A stretch of DNA of 51,070 nt from a bacterium UBP4_UBA6127. GTDB taxonomy: Bacteria > UBP4 > UBA4092. Location of the stretch: positions 90,591 through 141,660 of the forward strand of contig DIVR01000026.1 in NCBI GenBank assembly GCA_002428325.1, written 5' to 3'. Shown piece after piece: positions 1 to 8,098 of this stretch (position 1 is its first letter; each line of letters starts with the position of its first letter). Under the pieces are notes generated by a model. That model ran no database searches. It was not told where the DNA came from and saw only the letters and a program-made list of their open reading frames with translations. The position numbers and the translations under genes were made by a program.

Positions 1-234
1 CAATTAAAAGATGTCAGGCTGACTGATTATAAGGTACGCATCATTAACCCGAAATCCGGTACGGCTGCCAAGGTCAGAGTTCTGATTGAATCCCACGACA
101 AGGAACGTGGCTGGGGAACAGTGGGAGTCCATGAAAATATAATTGAAGCCTCCTGGCAGGCCCTGGTGGATTCAGTGGAATATAAACTCCTGACCGACCA
201 GCAGTCCCGCAGGAAAAAGAAACCGGTTGCCTGA
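1..234 (+). CDS. cimA: Citramalate synthase, C-terminal end (partial)
   Basis: The open frame runs in from the left edge and gives 77 residues before TGA. The segment carries the signature of the LeuA-type C-terminal allosteric domain in its citramalate-synthase form: DVRLTDYKVRI, then NPKSGTAAKVRVLI, WGTVGV and NIIEASWQALVDSVEYKL. In this family the enzyme condenses acetyl-CoA with pyruvate to give (R)-citramalate, the first step of the threonine-independent isoleucine route, and this domain binds the feedback inhibitor. The protein ends in a short basic tail (RRKKKPVA). The catalytic TIM barrel lies outside the window, so a 2-isopropylmalate synthase cannot be fully excluded, but the wording of the tail fits CimA better. 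A strong terminator follows 33 bases downstream. Confidence 0.88.
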   Translation, partial: QLKDVRLTDYKVRIINPKSGTAAKVRVLIESHDKERGWGTVGVHENIIEASWQALVDSVEYKLLTDQQSRRKKKPVA

Positions 235-266
235 GTCATTTAGTAATTTTGAGAATATACGCTATG

Positions 267-310
267 AATCCTCCCGATTATCCCTTTGGATAGTCGGGAG
301 GATTATTTTT
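267..310 (+). terminator. Rho-independent terminator after cimA
   Basis: A 17-bp stem (267-283 with 288-304, one G.U-type mismatch) with a 4-base loop is followed by ATTTTTT. It closes the cimA transcript and separates it from valS. Confidence 0.85.
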
Positions 311-424
311 TAATGCCTTCATTGAACCCTCTTACCGTTCCGGGAGTGATGCCATCTGCCGGCAGATAGTTTTGACGGGGCTGGTGAGTGGCATTTATAA
401 TATCTAATAACTATTTCCTTAATT

Positions 425-467
425 TTCCGGGTCATATTTTCCGTGCAGGCCCGGAAGAATCTTTTTT
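425..467 (+). promoter_or_regulatory. Hairpin plus U-tract in the valS leader (possible attenuator)
   Basis: Bases 425-433 pair with 448-456 (core TTCCGGG / CCCGGAA), followed by GAATCTTTTTT. The U-tract ends six bases before the AAAGG ribosome site of valS, so this terminator-like hairpin sits in the leader and not at the end of a gene. No T-box specifier or T-box bulge sequence was found, so the control mechanism, if any, is not known. The spacer also holds a 14-bp perfect palindrome, ATCTGCCGGCAGAT, at 354-367. Confidence 0.4.
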
Positions 468-487
468 AAACTAAAGGTATCCTGCCC

Positions 488-3151
488 ATGTCTGAAGAAA
501 TATTTGAATTAGCCAGTAAATATGACCCGAAACAAGTAGAGAAAAAGTGGTATTCCACCTGGACTCAGAAGGGTTACTTTCATGCAGATGAAAAATCTGA
601 CAAGCCCCCCTTTGTCATGGTTATCCCCCCGCCTAATGTTACCGGGATTCTCCATATCGGCCATGCCCTGAACAATTCTATTCAGGATATCCTGATTCGA
701 TGGAAACGAATGCAAGGTTATAATGCCTGCTGGATACCAGGGACTGACCATGCCGGTATCGCAACCCAGAATGTAGTTGAACGCCAGTTAAAAAAAGAAG
801 GTAAAACCCGACATGACCTGGGCCGGGAAGATTTTCTGGAACGGGTCTGGGAATGGAAAAAGGAATACGGCGGAACCATCATCCGACAGCTCAAGGAAAT
901 GGGCTGCTCCTGCGACTGGGAGAGAGAACGCTTTACCATGGATGAGGGATTATCCAAGGCAGTCAGGGAAGTCTTTGTCCGACTGTATAAAGAAGGCCTG
1001 ATCTATCGGGGAACCTATATTGTAAACTGGTGCCCCCGTTGCTATACCGCCCTTTCTGATGATGAAGCAGAACCCCAGGATTCAAAAGGACATCTCTGGC
1101 ATATCCGTTACCCTATTGAAGGGTCATCGGATGAATATGTGATTGTTGCCACCACCCGGCCGGAAACTATGCTGGGAGATACCGCCGTGGCGGTGCATCC
1201 TGATGATGAACGGTATCGTCACCTGATTGGGAAAAATGTCATGCTTCCCCTGGTTAATCGGATTATTCCGGTAATAGCGGATAATTATGTTGATCCTAAA
1301 TTTGGGACAGGCTGCCTGAAAATAACTCCAGCGCATGATCCTAACGATTTCCAAATCGGTTTAAAACATGATCTTCCCCAGATCAATGTAATGACTCCCG
1401 ATGCAAAAATTAACGAACAAGGCGGCAAATACACCGGGTTGGATAGAAATGAAGCCCGTAAAGCCATAGTAGCCGATTTAAAAGAACAGGGATACCTCAT
1501 TAAGATTGATGATTATGACCACGCCGTCCGCCATTGTTATCGCTGTAATACCATTGTAGAACCTTACCTTTCCCTGCAATGGTTTGTGAAGATGAAACCT
1601 TTGGCTGAACCGGCTGTCACCGCCGTCAAAGAAGGGAAAATTCATTTCCATCCACAAAACTGGGAAAATACCTATTTTGCCTGGATGGAAAATGTAAGAG
1701 ACTGGTGCATCTCCCGTCAATTATGGTGGGGGCATCGGATCCCTGTCTGGTATTGTGAAGATTGCGGCAAAGAAACAGTTTCAATTGATGATCCCTCCAC
1801 CTGTGAACATTGCAGTTCAACAGCTATTATTCAGGATTCAGATGTTCTGGATACCTGGTTTTCCTCAGCCCTTTGGCCTTTTTCAACATTAGGCTGGCCT
1901 CAAGATACTGATGAATTTAAGAAATTTTACCCCACCTCAGTGTTATCCACCTCCCACGATATTATCTTCTTCTGGGTAGCTCGGATGATTATGATGGGAT
2001 TAAAGTTTTCTGATAATGTCCCCTTCCAGGATGTGTACTTCCATGCCCTGGTCAGGGATGCTCAGGGGCGTAAAATGAGCAAATCCCTGGGTAATGCCAT
2101 TGACCCGCTGAAAATCACTGATGAATACGGGACTGATTCCCTTCGGTTCACCCTTTGCGCTTTAGCGGCTCAAGGCAGGAATATCAATCTCGATACGAAA
2201 CGTATTGAAGGATACCGGAATTTCTGTAACAAAATATGGAATGCTTCCCGGTTCATCTTAATGCAGTGGAATGATATTGATGCCCAAACTCCGGTGTCGC
2301 CGGATTTTGAGTATTCCCTGGCAGACCGATGGATATTATCACGGTTGAATAAAGCGGTTCAGGAAACCAATCGGAATCTGGAACAATTTGCCTTTGATGC
2401 TACAGCCGGAACTCTTTATCACTTCCTCTGGCATGAGTATTGCGACTGGTACCTGGAACTCATTAAACCCCAGTTGAAAGGGGATATGCAACAAAGGATT
2501 TCAACCCTTAAGGTTGCCACCTCCGTTTTGGAAACCATCGTCAGGCTATTACATCCCATCATGCCTTTTATTACCGAAGAAATTTGGCAAAACCTTCCCG
2601 GCAGAGCCGCTGATGCACCCGAAAGCATTATGATTTCTTCCTACCCATCTTATGACCCGGAAAAAGATGATGCGGATGCAGAAACAGAAATGATGCTGAT
2701 TCAAAATATTATCGACAGTATCCGAAATATCCGGGGGGAGATGCATATTCCACCGGGTATGAAAACAAAGGTCTTTTTGAAAGTGGCTGGAGAATCAGAT
2801 ATCCTTTTATTAAAGGCGCATGCTGAATATTTCCATTCTCTGGTCCAGATAGATGAACTCCTGGTTTCGAATGATATTAACCCTGGTAAACATGCATCCA
2901 TGGCCCTGGTCAAAGATATTGAAATCCATATTCCCCTGCCGGTAGAAATCATTGAATCAGAAATCACCCGGCTGAATAAGGAAATTCCCCGGCTCGAAAA
3001 AGAAATCGAGAATGTGAATAATAAACTGGCTAACCCCCAGTTCTGTGAAAGAGCTCCGGAATCAGTGGTCCAGAAGGAAAGAGAAAAAGCCCAACAATTT
3101 CAGCTGGAAATTTTGAAACTTAAGGAAAAACTTGCTGAATTGGGAAATTAA
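488..3151 (+). CDS. valS: Valyl-tRNA synthetase
   Basis: An 887-residue class I aminoacyl-tRNA synthetase that charges tRNA-Val in the cytoplasm. The HIGH motif is at residues 56-59 (within PPPNVTGILHIGHA) and KMSKS is at 529-533. The editing domain is present between them (ATTRPETMLGDTAVAVHP, then GTGCLKITPAHDPNDF). Zinc-knuckle-type cysteine pairs are visible (WCPRCYT; CEDCGK with CEHC). The last ~65 residues are Glu/Lys-rich heptads, matching the C-terminal coiled-coil arm of bacterial ValRS. Length is normal. The start is set by AAAGG ten bases upstream of ATG. The gene is monocistronic, bounded by a terminator after cimA and another after its own stop. Confidence 0.98.
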   Translation: MSEEIFELASKYDPKQVEKKWYSTWTQKGYFHADEKSDKPPFVMVIPPPNVTGILHIGHALNNSIQDILIRWKRMQGYNACWIPGTDHAGIATQNVVERQLKKEGKTRHDLGREDFLERVWEWKKEYGGTIIRQLKEMGCSCDWERERFTMDEGLSKAVREVFVRLYKEGLIYRGTYIVNWCPRCYTALSDDEAEPQDSKGHLWHIRYPIEGSSDEYVIVATTRPETMLGDTAVAVHPDDERYRHLIGKNVMLPLVNRIIPVIADNYVDPKFGTGCLKITPAHDPNDFQIGLKHDLPQINVMTPDAKINEQGGKYTGLDRNEARKAIVADLKEQGYLIKIDDYDHAVRHCYRCNTIVEPYLSLQWFVKMKPLAEPAVTAVKEGKIHFHPQNWENTYFAWMENVRDWCISRQLWWGHRIPVWYCEDCGKETVSIDDPSTCEHCSSTAIIQDSDVLDTWFSSALWPFSTLGWPQDTDEFKKFYPTSVLSTSHDIIFFWVARMIMMGLKFSDNVPFQDVYFHALVRDAQGRKMSKSLGNAIDPLKITDEYGTDSLRFTLCALAAQGRNINLDTKRIEGYRNFCNKIWNASRFILMQWNDIDAQTPVSPDFEYSLADRWILSRLNKAVQETNRNLEQFAFDATAGTLYHFLWHEYCDWYLELIKPQLKGDMQQRISTLKVATSVLETIVRLLHPIMPFITEEIWQNLPGRAADAPESIMISSYPSYDPEKDDADAETEMMLIQNIIDSIRNIRGEMHIPPGMKTKVFLKVAGESDILLLKAHAEYFHSLVQIDELLVSNDINPGKHASMALVKDIEIHIPLPVEIIESEITRLNKEIPRLEKEIENVNNKLANPQFCERAPESVVQKEREKAQQFQLEILKLKEKLAELGN

Positions 3152-3180
3152 TTAAACAAACCTGATTTATTACAAACTGA

Positions 3181-3216
3181 GAGAGGGGAATAAGATTCTT
3201 ATTCCTCTCTTTTTTA
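3181..3216 (+). terminator. Rho-independent terminator after valS
   Basis: The stem GAGAGGGGAATAAG / CTTATTCCTCTC (two-base bulge, 3-base loop) is followed by TTTTTT. It lies 29 bases after the valS stop and faces the convergent deacetylase gene. Confidence 0.85.
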
Positions 3217-3231
3217 TTATGGTTGGTTAAA

Positions 3232-4032
3232 TCAATCTTGCTGAGATAACGGATACATCACCAATCGTTTATTACTGATAGAAAAATGGTTGGCTTCATT
3301 TCCCGCCTGCTCATCCAGCAACTGGGGGACTGTCACAAAACTGTAACCTTCCTTTTTTAACTGTAAAATGATTTCAGGAAGTGCTGCGACAGTCTGGCTT
3401 CTGTCAGCTCCATGAAAAAGCCGGTTTCCATCATGCAGAAGAATAATCGAGCCATTTTGAACCATCGGGAGCCGGGTTAGGATTTTATCAACACCGGGCT
3501 GTTTCCAATCCTCAAAACTCATGGACCATTTAACCGTTACATAACCCAGCTTATGTATCTGGGTCAATGTCATGAGGTCATCCCCGCCATAAGGGGGTCT
3601 GAATAGTTCGGGATTAACACCGGTTACCTGCCAAATAAGGTTTCCCGTTTTCAGGATTTCACGGCGAGTCTGTCCATTGGTCTTAAAAATCAAATTGGGA
3701 TGGTCCCAGGAATGATTCCCTATCACATTTCCTTCTGCGGCCACTTTCCTGGCTACCTCTGGATACTTCTCCACATTTTTCCCCACCATAAAAAAAGTGG
3801 CTTTCACATCATATTTCTTTAAAATATCCAGTATCTGGGAAGTATAGGGCTCATTGGGTCCATCATCAAAGGTAAGGGCGATCACTTTTTGATTAGAGGG
3901 GCCATGCCAATAGAGTAAGCCATCCCGATTTCTCTTACGGTTCAAGTCAGATGAAAAAGCTATGGAAGAAATCACAACAAGGCAAATCCCGATAATAGTC
4001 CATCCTATCAGGGCCTTTCGTGTGAGTTCCAT
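3232..4032 (-). CDS. Membrane-anchored polysaccharide deacetylase (NodB homology, CE4)
   Basis: 266 residues. One N-terminal hydrophobic segment (about residues 8-27) is followed by a NodB domain. Carbohydrate esterase 4 motifs are all visible: TFDDGP (54-59, catalytic base and metal Asp), HSWDH (metal His107 and His111), RPPYGG (145-150) and LLHDG near the end. Family members remove N- or O-acetyl groups from peptidoglycan, chitin-like or exopolysaccharide chains outside the membrane; the substrate here is not known. The start is placed at ATG 4032 because AAGAGG lies six bases upstream. An in-frame extension to 4131 would add 33 residues, run through the preceding gene's terminator and lack a ribosome site. 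Confidence 0.9.
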   Translation of the reverse strand: MELTRKALIGWTIIGICLVVISSIAFSSDLNRKRNRDGLLYWHGPSNQKVIALTFDDGPNEPYTSQILDILKKYDVKATFFMVGKNVEKYPEVARKVAAEGNVIGNHSWDHPNLIFKTNGQTRREILKTGNLIWQVTGVNPELFRPPYGGDDLMTLTQIHKLGYVTVKWSMSFEDWKQPGVDKILTRLPMVQNGSIILLHDGNRLFHGADRSQTVAALPEIILQLKKEGYSFVTVPQLLDEQAGNEANHFSISNKRLVMYPLSQQD

Positions 4033-4078
4033 ATTCATCCTCTTATCATAATTCATATTCTTGGTTCCCAGTACCCTT

Positions 4079-4117
4079 AAAAGAAAAGGAGGCATCCTGC
4101 TGAGAGATGCCCCCTTT
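4079..4117 (-). terminator. Rho-independent terminator for the Lys/Ala-rich protein gene
   Basis: Read on the minus strand, AAAGGGGGCATC pairs with GATGCCTCCTTT (one G.U pair) across a 9-base loop and is followed by a U-rich run. It ends the transcript of the gene at 4196-4618. Confidence 0.8.
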
Positions 4118-4195
4118 ACACATTCATTCACTTTCGGGTATTCACTGAACTTTTAAATTCAGTTCGGACTTAATTTGTTGGACTGTTTTAGCGTC

Positions 4196-4618
4196 CTATT
4201 GGGCAGCTTTTTTGGCCGGAGCCTTAATGGCTTTGGCTTCCACCACTTTCAGAGCTTCACATTTATTTCCATCTTTAACATAGGTAACATTTACTTTGCT
4301 GTCTTTTTTGATATCAGCCAGTTTAATGTTTTTCCCAGCGGTAAAGGTCATTGATTCGCCTTTTTTGTCAACAGTTAGTGTGTTGGCAGCGGCATCAACC
4401 GAGGCAACAATACCGGTAAATTCATGTTTCTTTTCGACAGCGGCTTTTTTAACCGCTGTTTTGGCTGGGGCCTTGGCTTCAGTCTTGACGGCAGCTTTCA
4501 TTTCAATTTTTTTTGCCGGTTCAGCTTTTTTGGCTGGTTCCTGAGCCATCACCGCAGAAGCGACAGCCAAGGAGCAAATCACCGCTAATCCTAAGGTCAT
4601 CAGTTTATGGGTCTTCAT
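4196..4618 (-). CDS. Small exported Lys/Ala-rich protein with a C-terminal beta domain
   Basis: 140 residues, function not recognised. A Sec-type signal peptide (about residues 1-25, ending AVASAVMAQ) leads into a low-complexity linker of repeated A-K-P-A-K units (about 26-60). A compact domain follows (about 65-125) of alternating beta strands (FTGIVASVDAAANTLTVD, then MTFTAGKNIKLADI), like the OB/SH3-like single-domain proteins grouped under DUF5666-type names. The tail is again KAPAKKAA. ATG 4618 is chosen because AAAGGAGG lies about 10 bases upstream; the upstream in-frame ATG overlaps that ribosome site. A good sigma-54 type promoter precedes it and an NtrC-type regulator is next door, so it is the likely target of that pair. 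A cell-envelope or stress role is inference. Confidence 0.8.
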   Translation of the reverse strand: MKTHKLMTLGLAVICSLAVASAVMAQEPAKKAEPAKKIEMKAAVKTEAKAPAKTAVKKAAVEKKHEFTGIVASVDAAANTLTVDKKGESMTFTAGKNIKLADIKKDSKVNVTYVKDGNKCEALKVVEAKAIKAPAKKAAQ

Positions 4619-4681
4619 GAGGTTTACACCTCCTTTCATTCTTTTTTATTATTTGTTTTAAAATTGATACCCTCTATATAA

Positions 4682-4697
4682 CGCATACTGCATGCCA
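4682..4697 (-). promoter_or_regulatory. Sigma-54 (-24/-12) promoter of the Lys/Ala-rich protein gene
   Basis: The minus strand reads TGGCATGCAGTATGCG, against the consensus TGGCACGnnnnTTGCw. The invariant GG (4696-4695) and GC (4684-4683) are exactly 10 bases apart. The predicted start is near 4671, about 50 bases upstream of the ATG. The neighbouring gene encodes a sigma-54 activator, which supports the call. Confidence 0.6.
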
Positions 4698-4796
4698 AGG
4701 ACTGATTTATTATTTAATCCTTCTTAACTATTGATTATTCAATGAATCATAAAATGGAGGCTGCAGGGTTTACCTTCTGGTATTCTGAAATTGCTT

Positions 4797-4838
4797 AAAA
4801 AGAGATGACACCTTGTCAGGTAACCATAACAAAGTGTC
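4797..4838 (-). terminator. Terminator of the kinase/regulator operon
   Basis: On the minus strand GACACTTTGTTA pairs fully with TGACAAGGTGTC (12 pairs including two G.U) around an 8-base loop, then ATCTCTTTTT. The two non-Watson-Crick positions are G.U in minus-strand RNA but A.C in plus-strand RNA, which favours a minus-strand RNA hairpin. As DNA it is also an inverted repeat about 135-165 bases upstream of the predicted sigma-54 start, a usual position for an enhancer site, so a double role is possible. Confidence 0.6.
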
Positions 4839-4879
4839 CTATCGGAAGATCAATAAAATGATTATCGTGAGAAGAATAT

Positions 4880-6241
4880 TTATTCTTTTTCCAGATGTAA
4901 TCGGCTGACCATCCGCTGAACTGTCCTAGCAGAAATCCCCATTTTCTCCGCTGTCTGGGTATAATTCCAATTGCATTCCTTTAGTAATTTCATCAAATAA
5001 TTCTTTTCCAATTCATCCAACGTCAGATTCTGATCCAGGAGAGATACTATTGAATTCCCATTTTTTTCTTTCAGTTTCATCGGCAAGTCATCTACCGTAA
5101 TTCCTTCCCGAAATGACAGATTGACGGCTCTTTCAACCACATTTTCCAATTCTCTGACATTCCCGGGCCAGTTATATGATTCCATCATCTTGACAGCTTC
5201 AGGGGAGATTATTTTCTGGGGGATGCCTGCTTCCAGGCAATATTTCCGTACAAAATGCTGAATCAGAAGATTAATATCTTCTTTACGTTCTCTCAGAGGG
5301 GGGAGGGGGATACAAACGACACTTAAACGATAATATAAATCTTCTCGGAACTGACCCTTTTGAATCATCTCTTCCAAGTTTCGATTGGTCGCCGCAATCA
5401 CCCTGACATCGATTTTAACGGGTTGTTCAGCTCCAATTCGTCTAATCTCCCTTTCCTGGAGGACTCTCAGCAGTTTCACTTGTGTGGAAAGGGGGATATC
5501 GCCTATCTCATCCAGAAAAACAGTCCCTGAATCCGCTTCTTCAAAAAGACCTCTTTGGGAAGAGATGGCTCCGGTAAAGGCCCCTTTCATATACCCAAAC
5601 AATTCACTTTCTATCAGGCTCTCCGGAAATGAAGCGCTATGAATCACCACAAAGGGCCGCTCAGCTCTTGGACTGTTTTGGTGAAGGGCCCTGGCAACCA
5701 GTTCTTTACCGGTTCCGCTTTCTCCTATAATTAATACAGTCGCTCGGGAGGGAGATATTTTGGCAACGGTTTTATAGACTTCCAGCATTTCATTGCTGTG
5801 GCCGACAATATTTTCCAGCCGATATTTATCTTTAAGCCCTTTCTGAAGATTCTGGTAATCTTTTCGTAATTGTTTTTGTTCAAGGCCCCGCCTTACGATA
5901 ATTTTGATTTCATCATTCCGGGCGGGTTTTGATATATAGTCATAAGCGCCTTCTTTCATCGCCTTGATAGCCGCTTCTATAGTGCCAAAAGCCGTTATCA
6001 AAAGGACCATAGTCTCCGGATGGAGTTTTTTGACTTCCTGAAGGATATCCAGCCCGGTTACTTCCGGCATTCGGATATCGGTTATGACCATATCAAAAAG
6101 GTCTTCCCGAACAGACTGAATTCCCTCCATCCCACTGAAAGCCGGTGTGACATCATACCCTTCTTTGGTCAGTATTTCCTGGTATAACTTAACAATCTCT
6201 GGCTCATCATCAATAATTAAAATTCTAAAACCTGGTTTCAT
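4880..6241 (-). CDS. NtrC-family sigma-54 dependent response regulator
   Basis: 453 residues. The receiver domain (1-120) has a DDEP acidic pair and phospho-acceptor Asp55 in VITDIRMP. The AAA+ domain follows, with Walker A GESGTGKE, the sigma-54 contact loop GAFTGA, Walker B GTVFLDEIGD, and the downstream LPPLRERKEDI and NWPGNVREL motifs. A Fis-type helix-turn-helix ends the protein (YTQTAEKMGISARTVQRM). It is complete and of normal length. It lies 13 bases after the histidine kinase stop, so the two form a kinase-regulator operon. ATG 6241 is preferred (GAGG five bases upstream); an ATG seven codons earlier overlaps the kinase stop and has a poorer ribosome site. The most likely target is the adjacent gene with the sigma-54 promoter. 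Confidence 0.95.
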   Translation of the reverse strand: MKPGFRILIIDDEPEIVKLYQEILTKEGYDVTPAFSGMEGIQSVREDLFDMVITDIRMPEVTGLDILQEVKKLHPETMVLLITAFGTIEAAIKAMKEGAYDYISKPARNDEIKIIVRRGLEQKQLRKDYQNLQKGLKDKYRLENIVGHSNEMLEVYKTVAKISPSRATVLIIGESGTGKELVARALHQNSPRAERPFVVIHSASFPESLIESELFGYMKGAFTGAISSQRGLFEEADSGTVFLDEIGDIPLSTQVKLLRVLQEREIRRIGAEQPVKIDVRVIAATNRNLEEMIQKGQFREDLYYRLSVVCIPLPPLRERKEDINLLIQHFVRKYCLEAGIPQKIISPEAVKMMESYNWPGNVRELENVVERAVNLSFREGITVDDLPMKLKEKNGNSIVSLLDQNLTLDELEKNYLMKLLKECNWNYTQTAEKMGISARTVQRMVSRLHLEKE

Positions 6242-6254
6242 TATATCCTCATTG

Positions 6255-7856
6255 TTAACCATAAACCGGGATTTTCAGATAGAAAGTGGTTCCCTCACCT
6301 GGAATAGATTCCAGTCGGATTGAACCCTGATACCGTTCAATGATATCTTTGCATAAAGCCAGACCCAAACCAGTCCCTTTTCCTGAAAGCTTAGTGGTAT
6401 AAAAGGGTTCAAATATCATTTGCTGCTGTTCCTGAGGGATCCCAATCCCACTGTCATGAATCCCCATCTCAATCCATCCCTTGACAGAGGATTCTGATGA
6501 CGGGAAATGAACCGCATAAATATCCAACATCCCTCCCTCAGGCATAGCGTCTACTGCATTACTGATTAAGTTGATCAATACCTGTTGTAATGAATCAGGA
6601 TGAATGGCAATCGGTGGCAGATTAGCCGGAATATCCAATTCCACTTCCACCCGTGACTCCTCCAAAAGGGGAGATAATAGAAATAAGACATCTTTCATGA
6701 CCTTCTCGGCATTGACCGATAGAGCTTCCGGGGTATGGGACCTTACCATATTCAACATCTTCTGAATGATGCCAACTACCCGGTTAAGTTGATTATCAAT
6801 TAAATCCAGCCGTTCAATTTGCGATTTCCCCAGGCTTTCCTCTGATTTTAATATTTGGATATGGCCGGATACAGCCCCCAGGGGGCTTCCGATTTCATGG
6901 GCGATATTGGCAACCACCTGTCCCAGGGTCGCCAGCCGTTCGGTTTCCCAGAGCCTTCTCTGCAGGTTGATTAACCGCTCATTAGCTTCCTGTAACTCCT
7001 GATTCCGATGCCTTAATTCACCCGTAGTGATATCAACCCGCTCTTGCAGGCCCTGATTCAATTCTTCCACCTGGCTTATCAACAGCTTATTTTTTTCAGA
7101 AGCCTCATGCAGTTCTCGAACCATCTGATTAAACTGATTTGTCAGTAAGCCTAATTCATCTTTACGGCTGTTGGGAGTAATACCGGCTAAATCTCCCGCT
7201 TCAACTTTCTGCATACCCCATAATAATTTCCCGACCGGTTTAGTAACTAATATTCTCAGCAGGATACTTTGAAACAAAATCAATAAGCCGACCGCCAGTA
7301 TGGTAGTCAGGATAAATTGTTCTCTTCTACGGGCTAATAAGCGGTCCAGTGTATTCAAGGGAGCGCTGATGCCAATCCCCCCAATGACTCTTCCTGACGA
7401 ATGCAGGGGAACCACGGAAAGCAGATATCGAGGTTCTGGTTTCTTCCCAATCATCATAATACAGATATCATTAGCTTTGATTTTGGAGATAATCTCCCCG
7501 GTAATGGGGTAAAACCGAACGGTATTACTGTCTATCAACACTCTAATATCTTCGGGAGAATGGGCCTTTAGGGGATTATTAAAAAGAAATATATGGATTT
7601 CATCCACTCCTCGATTACTTTCCACAATGACATTGACTTCCCGTTTCAGGAGTTCCGGATCATTCAGCCTTTTCTTATTTTCAATACTGGCATCCATTTC
7701 CTTACCCAGAAGTACTATTCCATCTTCTATGTTTTTCCGGGAATTTTCTTCCAATAGCCGCAGATTGATAAAGGAAAAGAGGACCAGCACAGCGCTGACA
7801 ACCAGTGCTGTCATGATAATGATCCGAGTATAAAGGCTGTAAAACCATTTATTCAT
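6255..7856 (-). CDS. Membrane sensor histidine kinase, partner of the adjacent NtrC-type regulator
   Basis: About 533 residues. TM1 (about 10-33), then an extracytoplasmic sensor region of roughly 140 residues, TM2 (ILAVGLLILFQSILL), a HAMP linker and a coiled coil. HisKA carries its phospho-His in IAHEIGSPLGA. The ATPase domain has the N box (NLISNAVDAMPEGG), G1 (DSGIGIP) and G2 (GKGTGLGLAL). There is no receiver domain, so it probably passes phosphate to the regulator 13 bases downstream. The start is uncertain: ATG 7856 gives the most kinase-like N-terminus, ATG 7862 and GTG 7895 are also in frame, and none has a good Shine-Dalgarno. The upstream GTG would place a terminator hairpin inside the coding sequence. 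Confidence 0.93.
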   Translation of the reverse strand: MNKWFYSLYTRIIIMTALVVSAVLVLFSFINLRLLEENSRKNIEDGIVLLGKEMDASIENKKRLNDPELLKREVNVIVESNRGVDEIHIFLFNNPLKAHSPEDIRVLIDSNTVRFYPITGEIISKIKANDICIMMIGKKPEPRYLLSVVPLHSSGRVIGGIGISAPLNTLDRLLARRREQFILTTILAVGLLILFQSILLRILVTKPVGKLLWGMQKVEAGDLAGITPNSRKDELGLLTNQFNQMVRELHEASEKNKLLISQVEELNQGLQERVDITTGELRHRNQELQEANERLINLQRRLWETERLATLGQVVANIAHEIGSPLGAVSGHIQILKSEESLGKSQIERLDLIDNQLNRVVGIIQKMLNMVRSHTPEALSVNAEKVMKDVLFLLSPLLEESRVEVELDIPANLPPIAIHPDSLQQVLINLISNAVDAMPEGGMLDIYAVHFPSSESSVKGWIEMGIHDSGIGIPQEQQQMIFEPFYTTKLSGKGTGLGLALCKDIIERYQGSIRLESIPGEGTTFYLKIPVYG

Positions 7857-7862
7857 AAACAT

Positions 7863-7887
7863 AAAAAAGCATTGTCTTTCACAATGC
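7863..7887 (-). terminator. Terminator-like hairpin abutting the kinase start codon
   Basis: On the minus strand GCATTGT, a 5-base loop and ACAATGC are followed by six U and then at once by the candidate kinase start codons. It can end transcripts coming from the acetyltransferase/GT39 operon 212 bases upstream. Its position directly before the kinase gene also makes it a possible attenuator. Confidence 0.65.
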
Positions 7888-8098
7888 CTTATCACATACG
7901 ATTAATTATAGAGCATTTTCTGAAACAGGGGCGACCCGCCGGGTACCTTTTAAATTAAACCGTTGTCATGCTCTATGGGGCAGCTCCCTGCCCCTACTGA
8001 AAATCTGGAATATCCAGGAGAAATACCTGCCAATCAAAACAGTTACACAGGTGGTAAGAATTGTTTTTTGGACCGGTGAGAAATCATTCATTACGGGT

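Noticed and set aside
311..487. T-box riboswitch before valS
   Set aside because: No T-box sequence (TGGNACCGCG type) or specifier loop with a valine codon was found.
4033..4131. Longer N-terminus for the polysaccharide deacetylase
   Set aside because: The extra codons run through the terminator of the preceding gene and have no ribosome site; ATG 4032 has one.
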